Part shown: positions 1 through 9,332 of the stretch, piece by piece
How positions within the stretch are numbered: the first letter of the stretch is position 1
Layout: each line of letters begins with the position of its first letter
NCBI RefSeq assembly: GCF_007992835.1
Contig: NZ_BKBA01000002.1
Span: 176,067 to 240,066, forward strand
Source: Knoellia locipacati
GTDB lineage: Bacteria; Actinomycetota; Actinomycetes; Actinomycetales; Dermatophilaceae
Direction: 5' to 3'
Length of the DNA: 64,000 nucleotides
Made by a program: the position numbers and the translations under genes
Notes under the pieces: model-generated
The model's database searches: none
What the model was told of the DNA's origin: nothing
Seen by the model: the letters and a program-made list of their open reading frames with translations, nothing else

Positions 1-822
<822 letters not shown>

Positions 823-825
823 GGC

Positions 826-3270
826 TCAGGCTCCGGCGAGGTCGTCGACGGCGACCTCGGACTCGGGACGCCGCTCGGGCGCGTCGGGGTCCGGCAGCGC
901 GGGCGTCGGACCGGCGCCGGGGTCGACGTGACCCTGCGCTCGCGCGCCGGTGCGCGCCTCCTGCAGCGCCCAGAAGACGGCCTCCGGGGTGGCTGGGCTC
1001 GGGAGGTCGACGCTCGTGCCCGACGCCCCGAACGCCGCACAGGCCTGGCGCAGCGCCTCGCGCACCGACAGGGCCAGCATGAGGGGAGGCTCGCCGACGG
1101 CCTTCGAGCCGTAGACCGCGCCCTCCTCATGGGCCCGGGAGAGCAGGGTGACGTTGAGGACCTCGGGCAGGTCGGCGATGCTCGGGAGCTTGTAGGTGCT
1201 CGCCGAGGCCGTCGCCAGTCGGCCGCGGCCCGCGCCGTCACCCGTGTCCCACCGCAGGTCCTCGAGGGTGAGCCAGCCGGCCCCCTGGACGAAGCCTCCC
1301 TCGATCTGGCCGACGTCGACGAGGGGCGAGAGGCTGTCCCCGACGTCGTGGACGATGTCGACCCGAAGCGTGCGGTGGGCGCCGGTGAAGGCATCGACCT
1401 CTACCTCGGTCGCGGCGACCCCGTGCGCGAAGTACTTGAACGGGCTGCCCTGCATGACGCTCGAGTCCCAGTGCAGGCCCTCGGTCCGGTAGTAGCCGGC
1501 GGCGAAGAGCTGCGTGCGCGCGAAGTAGGCCGTGTGCACGAGCTCGGCCCAGGAGAGCGTCTCGTCCGTGCCCTCCGCCACGACGACGCCGTCGACGACG
1601 CGTACGGCCGCGGCCGGCACCTGCAGCCGCTCCCCCGCCACCTGGGCCAGCCGGTCGAGGATCTGCTCGCACGCATCCTTGACCGCTCCGCCGTTGAGGT
1701 CGGCCCCTGACGAGGCCGCGGTGGCCGACGTGTTGGGCACCTTGTCCGTGCGGGTCGGCGCGAGCCGCACGAGCTGCAGGGGGACCCCCAGCGTCGTCGC
1801 CGCGACCTGCAGCATCTTCGTGTGCAGCCCCTGGCCCATCTCGGTGCCGCCGTGAGTGACGAGGACGGACCCGTCCTTGTAGACGTGCACGAGGGCACCG
1901 GCCTGGTTGAAGGCGGTGAGGTTGAAGGAGATCCCGAACTTCACCGGCGTCACGGCGATCGCCCGCCTCGCGTGCTCGTGGGTGGAGTTGAACTCCGCGA
2001 CCTCGGCACGGCGACGGTCGAGGTCACCGTCCGTGGCCACCTGGTCCCAGGCCCGGCGCACCCGGTCGGCCTGTGTGATGACCTGGCCGTAGGGCGTGGT
2101 CTGTCCGTCGACGTAGAAGTTGCGCCGGCGCAGCTCGTGCGGCTCGATGCCGAGCAGGGGTGCGCAGCGGCCGAGGACGTCCTCGATGACGAGCATCCCC
2201 TGGGGTCCACCGAACCCGCGGAAGGCGGTCTGCGACGTCTTGTGGGTCCGGGCCACCCGGCCGGTCAGGCGGACGTCGGGGATCCAGTAGGCGTTGTCGA
2301 CGTGGCACAGCGCCCGCGCGAGCACCGGCTCGGAGAGGTCCAGGCTCCACCCGCCGTCGGAGGTGAGCGTCGCCTCGAGCGCCAGGAGGTGGCCCTCGTC
2401 GTCGAAGCCGACGCGCCACCTGGCGTGGAAGCCGTGCCGCTTCCCCGTCATCGTGAGGTCGTGGGTCCGGTTGAGCCGCAGCCGGACCGGACGCCCGGTG
2501 AGCCGCGCACCGAGGGCGGCGACGGCGGCATACGCGTGCGGCTGCATCTCCTTGCCACCGAAGCCGCCGCCCATGCGCAGGCACTGGACGGTGACCTCGT
2601 GGCTCTGCAGGCCGAGCACGTGAGCGACGATCTCCTGCGTCTCGGTCGGGTGCTGGGTGCTGCTCTCGACGAAGACGCGGCCGTCGTCCTCCACGCGCGC
2701 CAGGGCGGCGTTCGTCTCGAGGTAGAAGTGCTCCTGGCCCGCCATCTCGGTCTCGCCGTGGAAGACGTGCGCCGCCCGCTCGAGCGCGGACGGTGCGTCG
2801 CCGCGCTGCACGGTGGGCTGGGCGCCCTGGAAGCTCTCTGCCGCGATCGCCTCGGCGAGGGTGAGGGTCGACGGCAGGGCGTCGTAGTCGACCTCGACGG
2901 CGAGGGCGCCGCGGCGGGCAGCCTCGGCCGTCTCGCCGAGGACCCAGCAGACCGCCTGTCCGTGGAAGCACACCTCGCTCGGGAAGAGCGGCTCGTCGCC
3001 CTTGATCCCGCCGTCGTTGGTGCCGGGCACGTCCTGCGCCGTGAGCACCCGGACGACGCCCGGCACCTCGAGCGCCGGTGCGACGCGCAGGTCGGTCACG
3101 AGGGCGTGCGCGTGCGGCGCCTGGACCGGCCACGCGTGCAGCACGTCCTTGGTGCGAGGGTGCAGGTCGTCGGTGTAGAGGGCCCGCCCCGTGACGTGCA
3201 GGTCGGCGGACTCGTGCCGCAGGGCCCGGCCGACGACGGCGTCGTCGGGCCGTTGCGAGAGCCGGCTCAC
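826..3270 (-). CDS. xdhB: Xanthine dehydrogenase, molybdopterin-binding subunit
   Basis: An 814-residue protein matching the molybdenum-cofactor subunit of bacterial xanthine dehydrogenase, which oxidises hypoxanthine and xanthine to urate in purine catabolism. The family motif GGGFGGKE lies at residues 234-241, and the carboxy-terminal region near residue 720 carries GSKAVGEPPL, which includes the glutamate expected at the active site. The length is usual for the large subunit. The start is GTG at 3270, overlapping the xdhA stop by four bases (GTGA), so the two are translationally coupled. The downstream xdhC follows after three bases. CO-dehydrogenase-type relatives are less likely because the small subunit here is an iron-sulfur/FAD fusion as in true xanthine dehydrogenases. 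Confidence 0.95.
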   Translation of the reverse strand: MSRLSQRPDDAVVGRALRHESADLHVTGRALYTDDLHPRTKDVLHAWPVQAPHAHALVTDLRVAPALEVPGVVRVLTAQDVPGTNDGGIKGDEPLFPSEVCFHGQAVCWVLGETAEAARRGALAVEVDYDALPSTLTLAEAIAAESFQGAQPTVQRGDAPSALERAAHVFHGETEMAGQEHFYLETNAALARVEDDGRVFVESSTQHPTETQEIVAHVLGLQSHEVTVQCLRMGGGFGGKEMQPHAYAAVAALGARLTGRPVRLRLNRTHDLTMTGKRHGFHARWRVGFDDEGHLLALEATLTSDGGWSLDLSEPVLARALCHVDNAYWIPDVRLTGRVARTHKTSQTAFRGFGGPQGMLVIEDVLGRCAPLLGIEPHELRRRNFYVDGQTTPYGQVITQADRVRRAWDQVATDGDLDRRRAEVAEFNSTHEHARRAIAVTPVKFGISFNLTAFNQAGALVHVYKDGSVLVTHGGTEMGQGLHTKMLQVAATTLGVPLQLVRLAPTRTDKVPNTSATAASSGADLNGGAVKDACEQILDRLAQVAGERLQVPAAAVRVVDGVVVAEGTDETLSWAELVHTAYFARTQLFAAGYYRTEGLHWDSSVMQGSPFKYFAHGVAATEVEVDAFTGAHRTLRVDIVHDVGDSLSPLVDVGQIEGGFVQGAGWLTLEDLRWDTGDGAGRGRLATASASTYKLPSIADLPEVLNVTLLSRAHEEGAVYGSKAVGEPPLMLALSVREALRQACAAFGASGTSVDLPSPATPEAVFWALQEARTGARAQGHVDPGAGPTPALPDPDAPERRPESEVAVDDLAGA

Positions 3271-4763
3271 GGCTGCTCCTTCGACGCTCGCGGCTGCTCG
3301 GCATACAGGCGGAGGAGGGACTGGCCGAGCATCGCGCTGCGGTAGGCGGCACTCGCGCGGTGGTCCGTCAGCGGCGTGCCCTCGGCCGCGAGGACGCCGG
3401 CGACCTCCTCGACGGTCTCGCGGGTCCAGGGCCGGTCGACGAGGGCCGACTCGGTGCGCAGCGCCCGGACCGGCGTGGGAGCCACGCCACCGAGACCGAT
3501 CCGCGCCCGCGTCACGGTGCCGTCGACGACGTCGAGCGCGTGGGCGAGCGCCACGCTGGAGATGTCGTCGACCCGGCGCTTGGCGACCTTGTGGAACGCG
3601 GTGGTCCCGGCCAGGGGCAGCGGGATCCGGACCTCGCGGATGAGCTCCCCCGGACGCCGGACGCTCTCGCGGTACCCCGTGAAGTAGTCGGCGAGGTCGA
3701 CCACCCGTTCACCCTCCGAGGACGCGAGGACGAGCGCCGCGTCGAGAGCGAGCAGGACGGGCGCGGCGTCGCCGATCGGTGAGGCGGTGCCGAGGTTGCC
3801 GCCGAGAGTGGCACCGTTGCGGATGAGCGGTGAGGCGAACTGCGGGAAGAGCTGCGCCAGCAGTGGCACACGACCGGCCAGGCCACGCTCGACCTCGGTG
3901 AGGGTGAGGCCCGCACCGATCCGGACCTCGTCGTCGCCGACCTCGAGGTCCCGCAGCTCGGACAGCCGGTCGACGGCGACGAGGAGCCGCGGCCGTGCGC
4001 CCCTGAGGTTGACCTCCACGCCGACATCGGTCGAACCGGCGAGCAGGAGCGCGTCAGGCCGCTCGGCGAGCAGCACCAACGCCTCGGCCAGGTCGACCGG
4101 CCGCACGAGCTCGGCACCGTCCCCGAGGAGCCGGGTGTGCCGGGCCGGCGTGGGCCGTGCCCGGCGACGCTGCGCGAGCGGGTCGGACTCATCCGGCTCA
4201 CCCAGGGCGTAGGCGGCGTCACGGATCGGCCGGTAGCCCGTGCACCGGCAGAGGTTGCCCGAGACCGCGTGCAGCTCGAAACCGTTGGGCCCGCACGGTC
4301 CTGCGTGCTCACCGGTCCCTTCCTCGGCGTGGCCGGCGCGCTCCCCGCGGCCGGCGCGGTAGAACTCCGCCGCCATCGCGCATACGAACCCGGGCGTGCA
4401 GTAGCCGCACTGCGAGCCGCCACGGTCGGCCAGCTCGCGCTGCACCGGGTGGAGCTGCTCCGGTGTGCCGAGCCCCTCCGCCGTGACGACCTCCTGGCCG
4501 TCGAGGGCGCCGACCGGCACGAGGCACGAGTTCACGGCGACCCACTCGGTGCTCGTGCCCCCGTCACCTGACGGCCGGGCGACGAGTACGGCGCACGCGC
4601 CGCACTCACCCTCGGCGCACCCCTCCTTGGACCCGGTGAGGCCGCGGTCGCGCAGCCAGTCGAGGGTCGTCGTGTGCGGCGTCGTGGTGTCGCCCAGCGG
4701 CACCGGCGTGCCGTTGACGGTGAGGAAGGCCGCCCCGGCCTCCGTGGGCGCCGTGGTCGTCAT
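3267..4763 (-). CDS. xdhA: Xanthine dehydrogenase, iron-sulfur/FAD subunit
   Basis: A 498-residue fusion of a two-cluster 2Fe-2S domain and a FAD-binding domain, the electron-transfer subunit of xanthine dehydrogenase. The first cluster ligands are C49, C54, C57 and C80; the second are C119, C122, C172 and C174. FAD-binding motifs (LLAGSTDVG, then NGATLGGNLGTASPIGD) follow in the second half. Between C122 and C172 sits a hydrophilic Gly/Glu/Arg-rich insertion at about 137-162 that is unusual for this compact helical domain. I chose ATG 4763 because the sequence from there begins the family fold and a TAGGAT -10 box lies 8 bases upstream; the frame is open further upstream but without family features. 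Confidence 0.94.
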   Translation of the reverse strand: MTTTAPTEAGAAFLTVNGTPVPLGDTTTPHTTTLDWLRDRGLTGSKEGCAEGECGACAVLVARPSGDGGTSTEWVAVNSCLVPVGALDGQEVVTAEGLGTPEQLHPVQRELADRGGSQCGYCTPGFVCAMAAEFYRAGRGERAGHAEEGTGEHAGPCGPNGFELHAVSGNLCRCTGYRPIRDAAYALGEPDESDPLAQRRRARPTPARHTRLLGDGAELVRPVDLAEALVLLAERPDALLLAGSTDVGVEVNLRGARPRLLVAVDRLSELRDLEVGDDEVRIGAGLTLTEVERGLAGRVPLLAQLFPQFASPLIRNGATLGGNLGTASPIGDAAPVLLALDAALVLASSEGERVVDLADYFTGYRESVRRPGELIREVRIPLPLAGTTAFHKVAKRRVDDISSVALAHALDVVDGTVTRARIGLGGVAPTPVRALRTESALVDRPWTRETVEEVAGVLAAEGTPLTDHRASAAYRSAMLGQSLLRLYAEQPRASKEQP

Positions 4764-4771
4764 GATCGCCG

Positions 4772-4777
4772 ATCCTA
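4772..4777 (-). promoter_or_regulatory. -10 box of the xdhABC operon
   Basis: TAGGAT on the minus strand ends 8 bases before the xdhA ATG at 4763. At the usual distance from -10 box to transcription start, the mRNA would begin at or within one or two bases of the start codon, so the operon would be essentially leaderless. No clear -35 box is visible. Confidence 0.5.
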
Positions 4778-4825
4778 ACCACGGCTCCTGCGCGCACCGG
4801 GGCAAGCGCAGCCCCTCCTGCGCCG

Positions 4826-5293
4826 TCAGCGCCGCAGGTGCCCGGCCAGCAGGACGTCGCGCGTCACCTCGAGCTGACCGAGGTGCTGTGCGAGCTCCTC
4901 GTAGACGTGCAGGAGCACGTCGCCCTGTGTGGCGTATGCCGTGCCGTCCCGTCCCACGGGCGGGCTCACCGGAGCGGCCGCCGGGTCGCAGGCCCGCACG
5001 TCCTCGTGCAACCGGGCCCGGCCGAGCTCGAGCAGCGCGAGCGCCTCGTCGGCCGTGCCCGTCGCCGTGAACTCCGCGTCGCGGTCGCGAGGGACGACGA
5101 TGCCCCGGTTGACCGTGCGACCCCACCGGCCCATCACCCCCACGACGTGGGACACGAGGACGAACGCCGAGTTCGACCCCTCGAGGGACGGGACCGAGGC
5201 GTTGACGAGACGGTCGCCCAGCTCGCGCACGACGACGGCATACGCGTCGAGGGCCTCGTCGCAGAAGGTGAGGTAGGAGTCCGGTGTGATCAC
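4826..5293 (-). CDS. DinB-superfamily (mycothiol-dependent-like) protein
   Basis: A 155-residue protein of the DinB/DUF664-like four-helix family; actinobacterial members are often mycothiol-dependent metalloenzymes or of unknown substrate. Metal-binding histidines are visible in LVSHVVGVMG in the first half and in the carboxy-terminal pattern LLHVYEELAQHLGQ. The start is uncertain: GTG 5293 gives the family-like opening VITPDSYLTF and has AAGACT 7 bases upstream as a possible -10 box; GTG 5326 would add 11 residues with no similarity to the family. It is divergent from the acyl-CoA ligase gene and stands alone upstream of xdhA. Function unknown. Confidence 0.75.
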   Translation of the reverse strand: MITPDSYLTFCDEALDAYAVVVRELGDRLVNASVPSLEGSNSAFVLVSHVVGVMGRWGRTVNRGIVVPRDRDAEFTATGTADEALALLELGRARLHEDVRACDPAAAPVSPPVGRDGTAYATQGDVLLHVYEELAQHLGQLEVTRDVLLAGHLRR

Positions 5294-5385
5294 GCTCAGG
5301 AGTCTTTCAGGTGGAGCACTCCCCACACGGCGGTCCGGCAGACCACAATGGCGACGACCCCGTCACGGCAAAGGAGCCAGTACCC

Positions 5386-6897
5386 ATGGGCAGTGCAGAG
5401 TCCAACCTCGCCTCGAACCTCGTCCGCACCGCCACCTCGATGCCCGAGCGGCCGGCGATCAAGATGGGTGGGCAGGACATCAGCTACGAGCAGCTGCACG
5501 GCCTCGCCGCGAAGCTCGCAGGGTCGTTGCGCGCCAGCGGGATCGAGCCCGGTGACCGGGTCGCCCTCATCCTGCCCAACGTGCCGGCCTTCCCCGTCGC
5601 GTTCTTCGCCACGCTCCTCGCCGGTGGCGTCGTCGTCCCGATGAACCCGCTGCTCAAGGCGGGCGAGATCGACTTCTTCTTCACCAACTCCGGCGCCAAG
5701 GTCGCCTTCGTCTGGCCGGACTTCGTCGACGAGGCCACCAAGGGTGCCGTCACCTCCGGGACGACCATCGTCGAGTGCGGCCCGATGGGTCCCGTCGAGG
5801 GCGTCCTCACCGACGGGGACCCGATCGCCGAGCCGACCGAGCGCGAGGGCGACGACACCGCGATCATCCTCTACACGTCCGGCACGACGGGCCGCCCCAA
5901 GGGCGCCGAGCTGACCCACGACAACATCAACCTCAACGCGATGCGCTGCGCCGAGGTCATTCAGGAGATCACCCCCGACGACGTCATCATGGGCTGCCTC
6001 CCGCTCTTCCACGTCTTCGGGCTCGTCGTCGGGCTCAACGCCGCCGTCCGCGTCGGAGCCTCGCTGGCGCTCATCCCCCGCTTCGACCCGGCCGCCGCGA
6101 TCAAGGTCATCGGCGACGAGAAGGTCACGGTGATGCAGGGCGTGCCGACGATGTATGCCGCGATCCTCAACCACCCGGACTCCGACTCGCTCGACGCGTC
6201 CTCGCTGCGGACCTGCGCCTCGGGTGGGTCGGCGATGCCGCTCGAGGTCATGAAGGCCTTCGAGGAGAAGTTCGGCTGCGTCATCCTCGAGGGCTACGGC
6301 CTGTCCGAGACCTCGCCGGTGGCGTCGTTCAACCTGCCCGGGCGCGAGCGCAAGCCCGGCACCATCGGCCTGGCCATCCCCGGGTGCGAGATGCGCGTCG
6401 TCGACCTCGACGGCACCGAGGTCGCGCACGGCGAGGTCGGCGAGATCGCGATCCGCGGCGACAACGTCATGAAGGGCTACTGGGGCAACCCCGAGGCGAC
6501 GGCCGAGGCGATCCCCGACGGCTGGTTCCGCACCGGCGACCTCGCCACGCAGGACGACGAGGGCTACTTCACCATCGTCGACCGCAAGAAGGACATGATC
6601 CTGCGCGGCGGCATGAACGTGTACCCACGCGAGGTCGAGGAGGTCATCTACCAGCACCCCGACGTCCTCGAGGTCGCCGTCGTGGCCGTCCCGGACGACC
6701 TCCTCGGCGAGCAGGTCGGCGCCGGTGTGGCGCTGCGCGAGGGTTCGACGGCGACGCCCGAGGACATCATCGCGTTCACCAAGGAGCGGATCGCGGCCTA
6801 CAAGTACCCCCGGTCGGTCTGGCTGCTCGACGAGCTCCCCAAGGGTCCGACGGGCAAGATCCTCCGTCGCGAGGTCAAGGCTCCGACGGCGCCGTGA
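5386..6897 (+). CDS. Long-chain fatty acid--CoA ligase (AMP-binding)
   Basis: A 503-residue acyl-adenylate-forming enzyme, likely activating fatty acids to acyl-CoA. The AMP-binding signature YTSGTTGRPKGAE lies near residues 162-174, the second motif GYGLSETSPV near 302, and the carboxy-terminal catalytic lysine lies in PTGKILRREV near 490. The ATG at 5386 has AAGGAG at 5371-5376, a good ribosome binding site, which fixes the start against an upstream in-frame GTG. The downstream membrane gene overlaps its stop by four bases. Members of this group resemble FadD-type ligases of actinobacteria; the chain length of the substrate cannot be told. EtfAB and an enoyl-CoA hydratase elsewhere in the window fit beta-oxidation. 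Confidence 0.9.
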   Translation: MGSAESNLASNLVRTATSMPERPAIKMGGQDISYEQLHGLAAKLAGSLRASGIEPGDRVALILPNVPAFPVAFFATLLAGGVVVPMNPLLKAGEIDFFFTNSGAKVAFVWPDFVDEATKGAVTSGTTIVECGPMGPVEGVLTDGDPIAEPTEREGDDTAIILYTSGTTGRPKGAELTHDNINLNAMRCAEVIQEITPDDVIMGCLPLFHVFGLVVGLNAAVRVGASLALIPRFDPAAAIKVIGDEKVTVMQGVPTMYAAILNHPDSDSLDASSLRTCASGGSAMPLEVMKAFEEKFGCVILEGYGLSETSPVASFNLPGRERKPGTIGLAIPGCEMRVVDLDGTEVAHGEVGEIAIRGDNVMKGYWGNPEATAEAIPDGWFRTGDLATQDDEGYFTIVDRKKDMILRGGMNVYPREVEEVIYQHPDVLEVAVVAVPDDLLGEQVGAGVALREGSTATPEDIIAFTKERIAAYKYPRSVWLLDELPKGPTGKILRREVKAPTAP

Positions 6898-7391
6898 GCC
6901 GGGGCACGAGGGGCGTCGCGGCGGTGTGCGCAGCGTTGTGGCTGCTGCCCGTCGTGGGCTTCTTCGTGCAGAGCATCGCGGCCTGGACCGCGGACCCGAA
7001 CGACATCGCCGCGGACCCGCACGGCTACGTCGGGCTGTTCGGTCTCGTCCTCGCCGTCCCTGCGCTCGCGTTCGGTGCCTGCGCGGTGGTGGCGCTCGTC
7101 AAGCTCGCCCGGCGTCGTCCCGGCGCCGGCGAGTGGCTCCTCGTCGTCGGCATCCTCGCGGGGGCCGCCACGCTGATGACGGCGCCGGGGCTGGTCCTTG
7201 GCATCGTGCAGCCGAGTCCGGGCACTCCCGGCGTCGACACCACCCGCTCCTCGCTCGTGCTCGTCGGCGGGACCCTCGCCGTCGTGGCCCTCGCCGTCGC
7301 CACCATCGTCGTGGCGCTGCGGGTCAGGCGCGCGGAGCGGCCGCTTCCACCTCGGGTGCCGGTGTGGCCACCCGTCGCGCCGGGGCGTTGA
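6894..7391 (+). CDS. Small integral membrane protein, function unknown
   Basis: A 165-residue hydrophobic protein read from GTG 6894, whose start overlaps the stop of the acyl-CoA ligase (GTGA), so it is probably translated by coupling. About four membrane segments are visible: one near the amino terminus (AVCAALWLLPVVGFFV), two in the middle and one near the end (LVGGTLAVVALAVATIVVAL). The tail is proline-rich. I do not recognise a family. Its 3' end overlaps by 68 bases the 3' end of the convergent transporter gene, which is longer than usual and could suggest that either stop codon has drifted. Confidence 0.7.
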   Translation: MSRGTRGVAAVCAALWLLPVVGFFVQSIAAWTADPNDIAADPHGYVGLFGLVLAVPALAFGACAVVALVKLARRRPGAGEWLLVVGILAGAATLMTAPGLVLGIVQPSPGTPGVDTTRSSLVLVGGTLAVVALAVATIVVALRVRRAERPLPPRVPVWPPVAPGR

Positions 7392-8331
7392 TCACCGCGG
7401 CGGCCGTGAGGACGATGACGAAGCCGACGACCTCCCAGACCCCGAGGTTCTCCCCGAGGACGAGCACGCCGAGCAGCACCGAGACGATCGGGATGAGATA
7501 GGTGATCGTCGAGCCGACCACCGGGCCGGCGCCGCGCACGACGTCGAACTGGAGGATGTAGGCCGCGCCCGTCCCGACGATGCCGAGCGCGAGGATGCAC
7601 AGCAGCGGCAGCCAGGCCCAGCCGCCGCCGTCGCTGCCGGCCTCGATCGCCGAGGTCCCCAGACGTGCGCGGTCGTAGGCCCAGACCGACGAGACCCCGC
7701 CTGGCTGGAACGCCCCCCACACGAGGGCGACGGGGAGCATGAGCAGGCACCCCATGAGCAGCGTCGCGGCCGGCTGGCTCAGCCCACCGAGGTCGGCGCG
7801 GGCGAGGAAGCGGCGGTTGTAGGTCCAGCCGATGCCGTAGCAGACCCCACCGGCCAGGGCCATGCCGAAGCCGACGAGGTCGGGCCGGGCCGAGGTCCAG
7901 GGCTGCATGATCGTCACGACGCCGACGAAGCCCACGACGACCGCGACGACCTTCGACCGCGTCGCGCGCGCACCCGGCAGGAAGGCCATCGTGGCGAGCA
8001 CGGTCGCGATCGGCGTCGTGGCGTTGCCGATGCCGGCGAGGGCCGAGCTGACCCGCGTCTCGGACAGCGCGAAGAGCGTGAAGGGGATCGTGCCGAGGAG
8101 GAGTCCGGTGACGACGAGGTGTCCCCAGACCCACCGCTCCCGCGGCAGCGAGCCGCCGCGCATCCACAGCAGGGTGAGGATGGTCGCGGCACCCGTGACG
8201 AGGCGCAGCGCGGCGATCTGCACCGCCGAGAGCGACTCGAGCCCGACCTTCATGAGGAGGAAGCTCGAGCCCCAGATGAGGACGAGGGCGAGGTACTTCG
8301 CCTGCCACGGGACCCTGGGTACGGGTGACAT
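7324..8331 (-). CDS. EamA/DMT-family transporter
   Basis: A 335-residue protein with about ten hydrophobic helices in two EamA-type repeats, typical of drug/metabolite transporters that export amino acids, purines or other small compounds. It opens MSPVPRVPWQ followed by the first membrane helix (LALVLIWGSSFLLMKVG). The ATG at 8331 overlaps the stop of the upstream MetE-like gene (ATGA), so it is the third gene of an operon with that gene and the FMN oxidase. DMT permeases are frequent neighbours of MocR-type regulators, as here. Substrate unknown. Confidence 0.88.
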   Translation of the reverse strand: MSPVPRVPWQAKYLALVLIWGSSFLLMKVGLESLSAVQIAALRLVTGAATILTLLWMRGGSLPRERWVWGHLVVTGLLLGTIPFTLFALSETRVSSALAGIGNATTPIATVLATMAFLPGARATRSKVVAVVVGFVGVVTIMQPWTSARPDLVGFGMALAGGVCYGIGWTYNRRFLARADLGGLSQPAATLLMGCLLMLPVALVWGAFQPGGVSSVWAYDRARLGTSAIEAGSDGGGWAWLPLLCILALGIVGTGAAYILQFDVVRGAGPVVGSTITYLIPIVSVLLGVLVLGENLGVWEVVGFVIVLTAAAVINAPARRVATPAPEVEAAAPRA

Positions 8332-9332
8332 CAGTCCTGCTCCTTCTCGGTGAGCTCTCGCGCGGTCGCGACGGCCACCCGTTGAACGTCGACGGCACCT
8401 CTCGGTGTGAGTGCGGGCAGCCCGCAGGTCGGCGTGACGGTGACGTCCGCGAGCGCCGAGGTGGGCAGTCCGACGCGGCCGAACCCCTCGGTGACGCGTG
8501 CCGTGGCCAGCCGGACGGCGTCCGCGGACGAGCCCGGCGCAGTGGTCGGCACGACCCCGGCCCAGAGACGGGTCCCGGACTCGACGGCGGCGGCGATCGA
8601 CTCCCAGCGCTGCGGTGACGCGTCGGTGAGGTCGAGCGCGAGGGCGGTGACCCCGGTCGTGGCGAGCAGGTCCACGGGGGCGGACGGGTGGCACGAGTGC
8701 AGGACGACGTCACCGTCGTGCGCCTCACGGACCTCCCGTATGCCGCGTGCCACCTCCGCGCGGTCGACCGCGCGGAGGCGGCCATAGCCGGAGGCGGTGG
8801 GCAGCTCGCCACGGAGCACGGACAGCACCGACGGCTCGTCGAGCTGGACCGTGATGACGGCACCGGGCACGAGGCGCTGGACCTCGGCGACGTGCTGGCG
8901 GACCCCCTCGGCGAGGGAGGCGACGAGGTCGCGCCTCGCCCCCTCGTCGGTGACGGACCGCTCGCCGCGGTTGAGCTCGATCGACGCCGCGAGCGTCCAC
9001 GGCCCGGCGACCTGGATCTTGAGCGGGCCGGCATACCCGTCGTAGGCCTCCGCCAGCTCGTCGAGGTCCTGGCGCCAGAACGACCGCGCGCGGGACTGGT
9101 CGCGCCCCGGGCGGTCGGTGAAGCGCCAGCCGGAGGGCTGGAGGTCGACCGCGAGGTCGGCGAGCAGGGCGGCGGACCGGCCGATGATGTCGGCGCCGGG
9201 TCCGCGTGAGGGCAGCTCGGGCAGGTAGGGCAGGCCGAGGCCGTCGGCGTCGGTGAGCAGGTCGCGCACCGTGACCACGGCCTCGCGCGCCGACTCCCCC
9301 GGCCAGGAACCGACTCCGGATACGTGTGTCAC
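8331..9332 (-). CDS. Stand-alone MetE-like (cobalamin-independent methionine synthase) domain protein
   Basis: A 333-residue protein that matches only the catalytic carboxy-terminal half of cobalamin-independent methionine synthase; full MetE is more than twice as long. Zinc-ligand-like residues are visible: HSCHPS near residue 212 and TPTCGLP near 302. Short members of this family occur in archaea and actinobacteria and lack the folate-binding amino-terminal half, so the methyl donor is unknown. The start is GTG 9332, overlapping the end of the upstream oxidase gene by four bases; no better start exists upstream. It could make methionine or act on another thiol. Confidence 0.85.
   Translation of the reverse strand: MTHVSGVGSWPGESAREAVVTVRDLLTDADGLGLPYLPELPSRGPGADIIGRSAALLADLAVDLQPSGWRFTDRPGRDQSRARSFWRQDLDELAEAYDGYAGPLKIQVAGPWTLAASIELNRGERSVTDEGARRDLVASLAEGVRQHVAEVQRLVPGAVITVQLDEPSVLSVLRGELPTASGYGRLRAVDRAEVARGIREVREAHDGDVVLHSCHPSAPVDLLATTGVTALALDLTDASPQRWESIAAAVESGTRLWAGVVPTTAPGSSADAVRLATARVTEGFGRVGLPTSALADVTVTPTCGLPALTPRGAVDVQRVAVATARELTEKEQD

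Noticed and set aside
826..4763. Carbon monoxide dehydrogenase (CoxLMS) in place of xanthine dehydrogenase
   Set aside because: The Fe-S and FAD parts are fused in one protein and the large subunit has the xanthine dehydrogenase GGGFGGKE motif.
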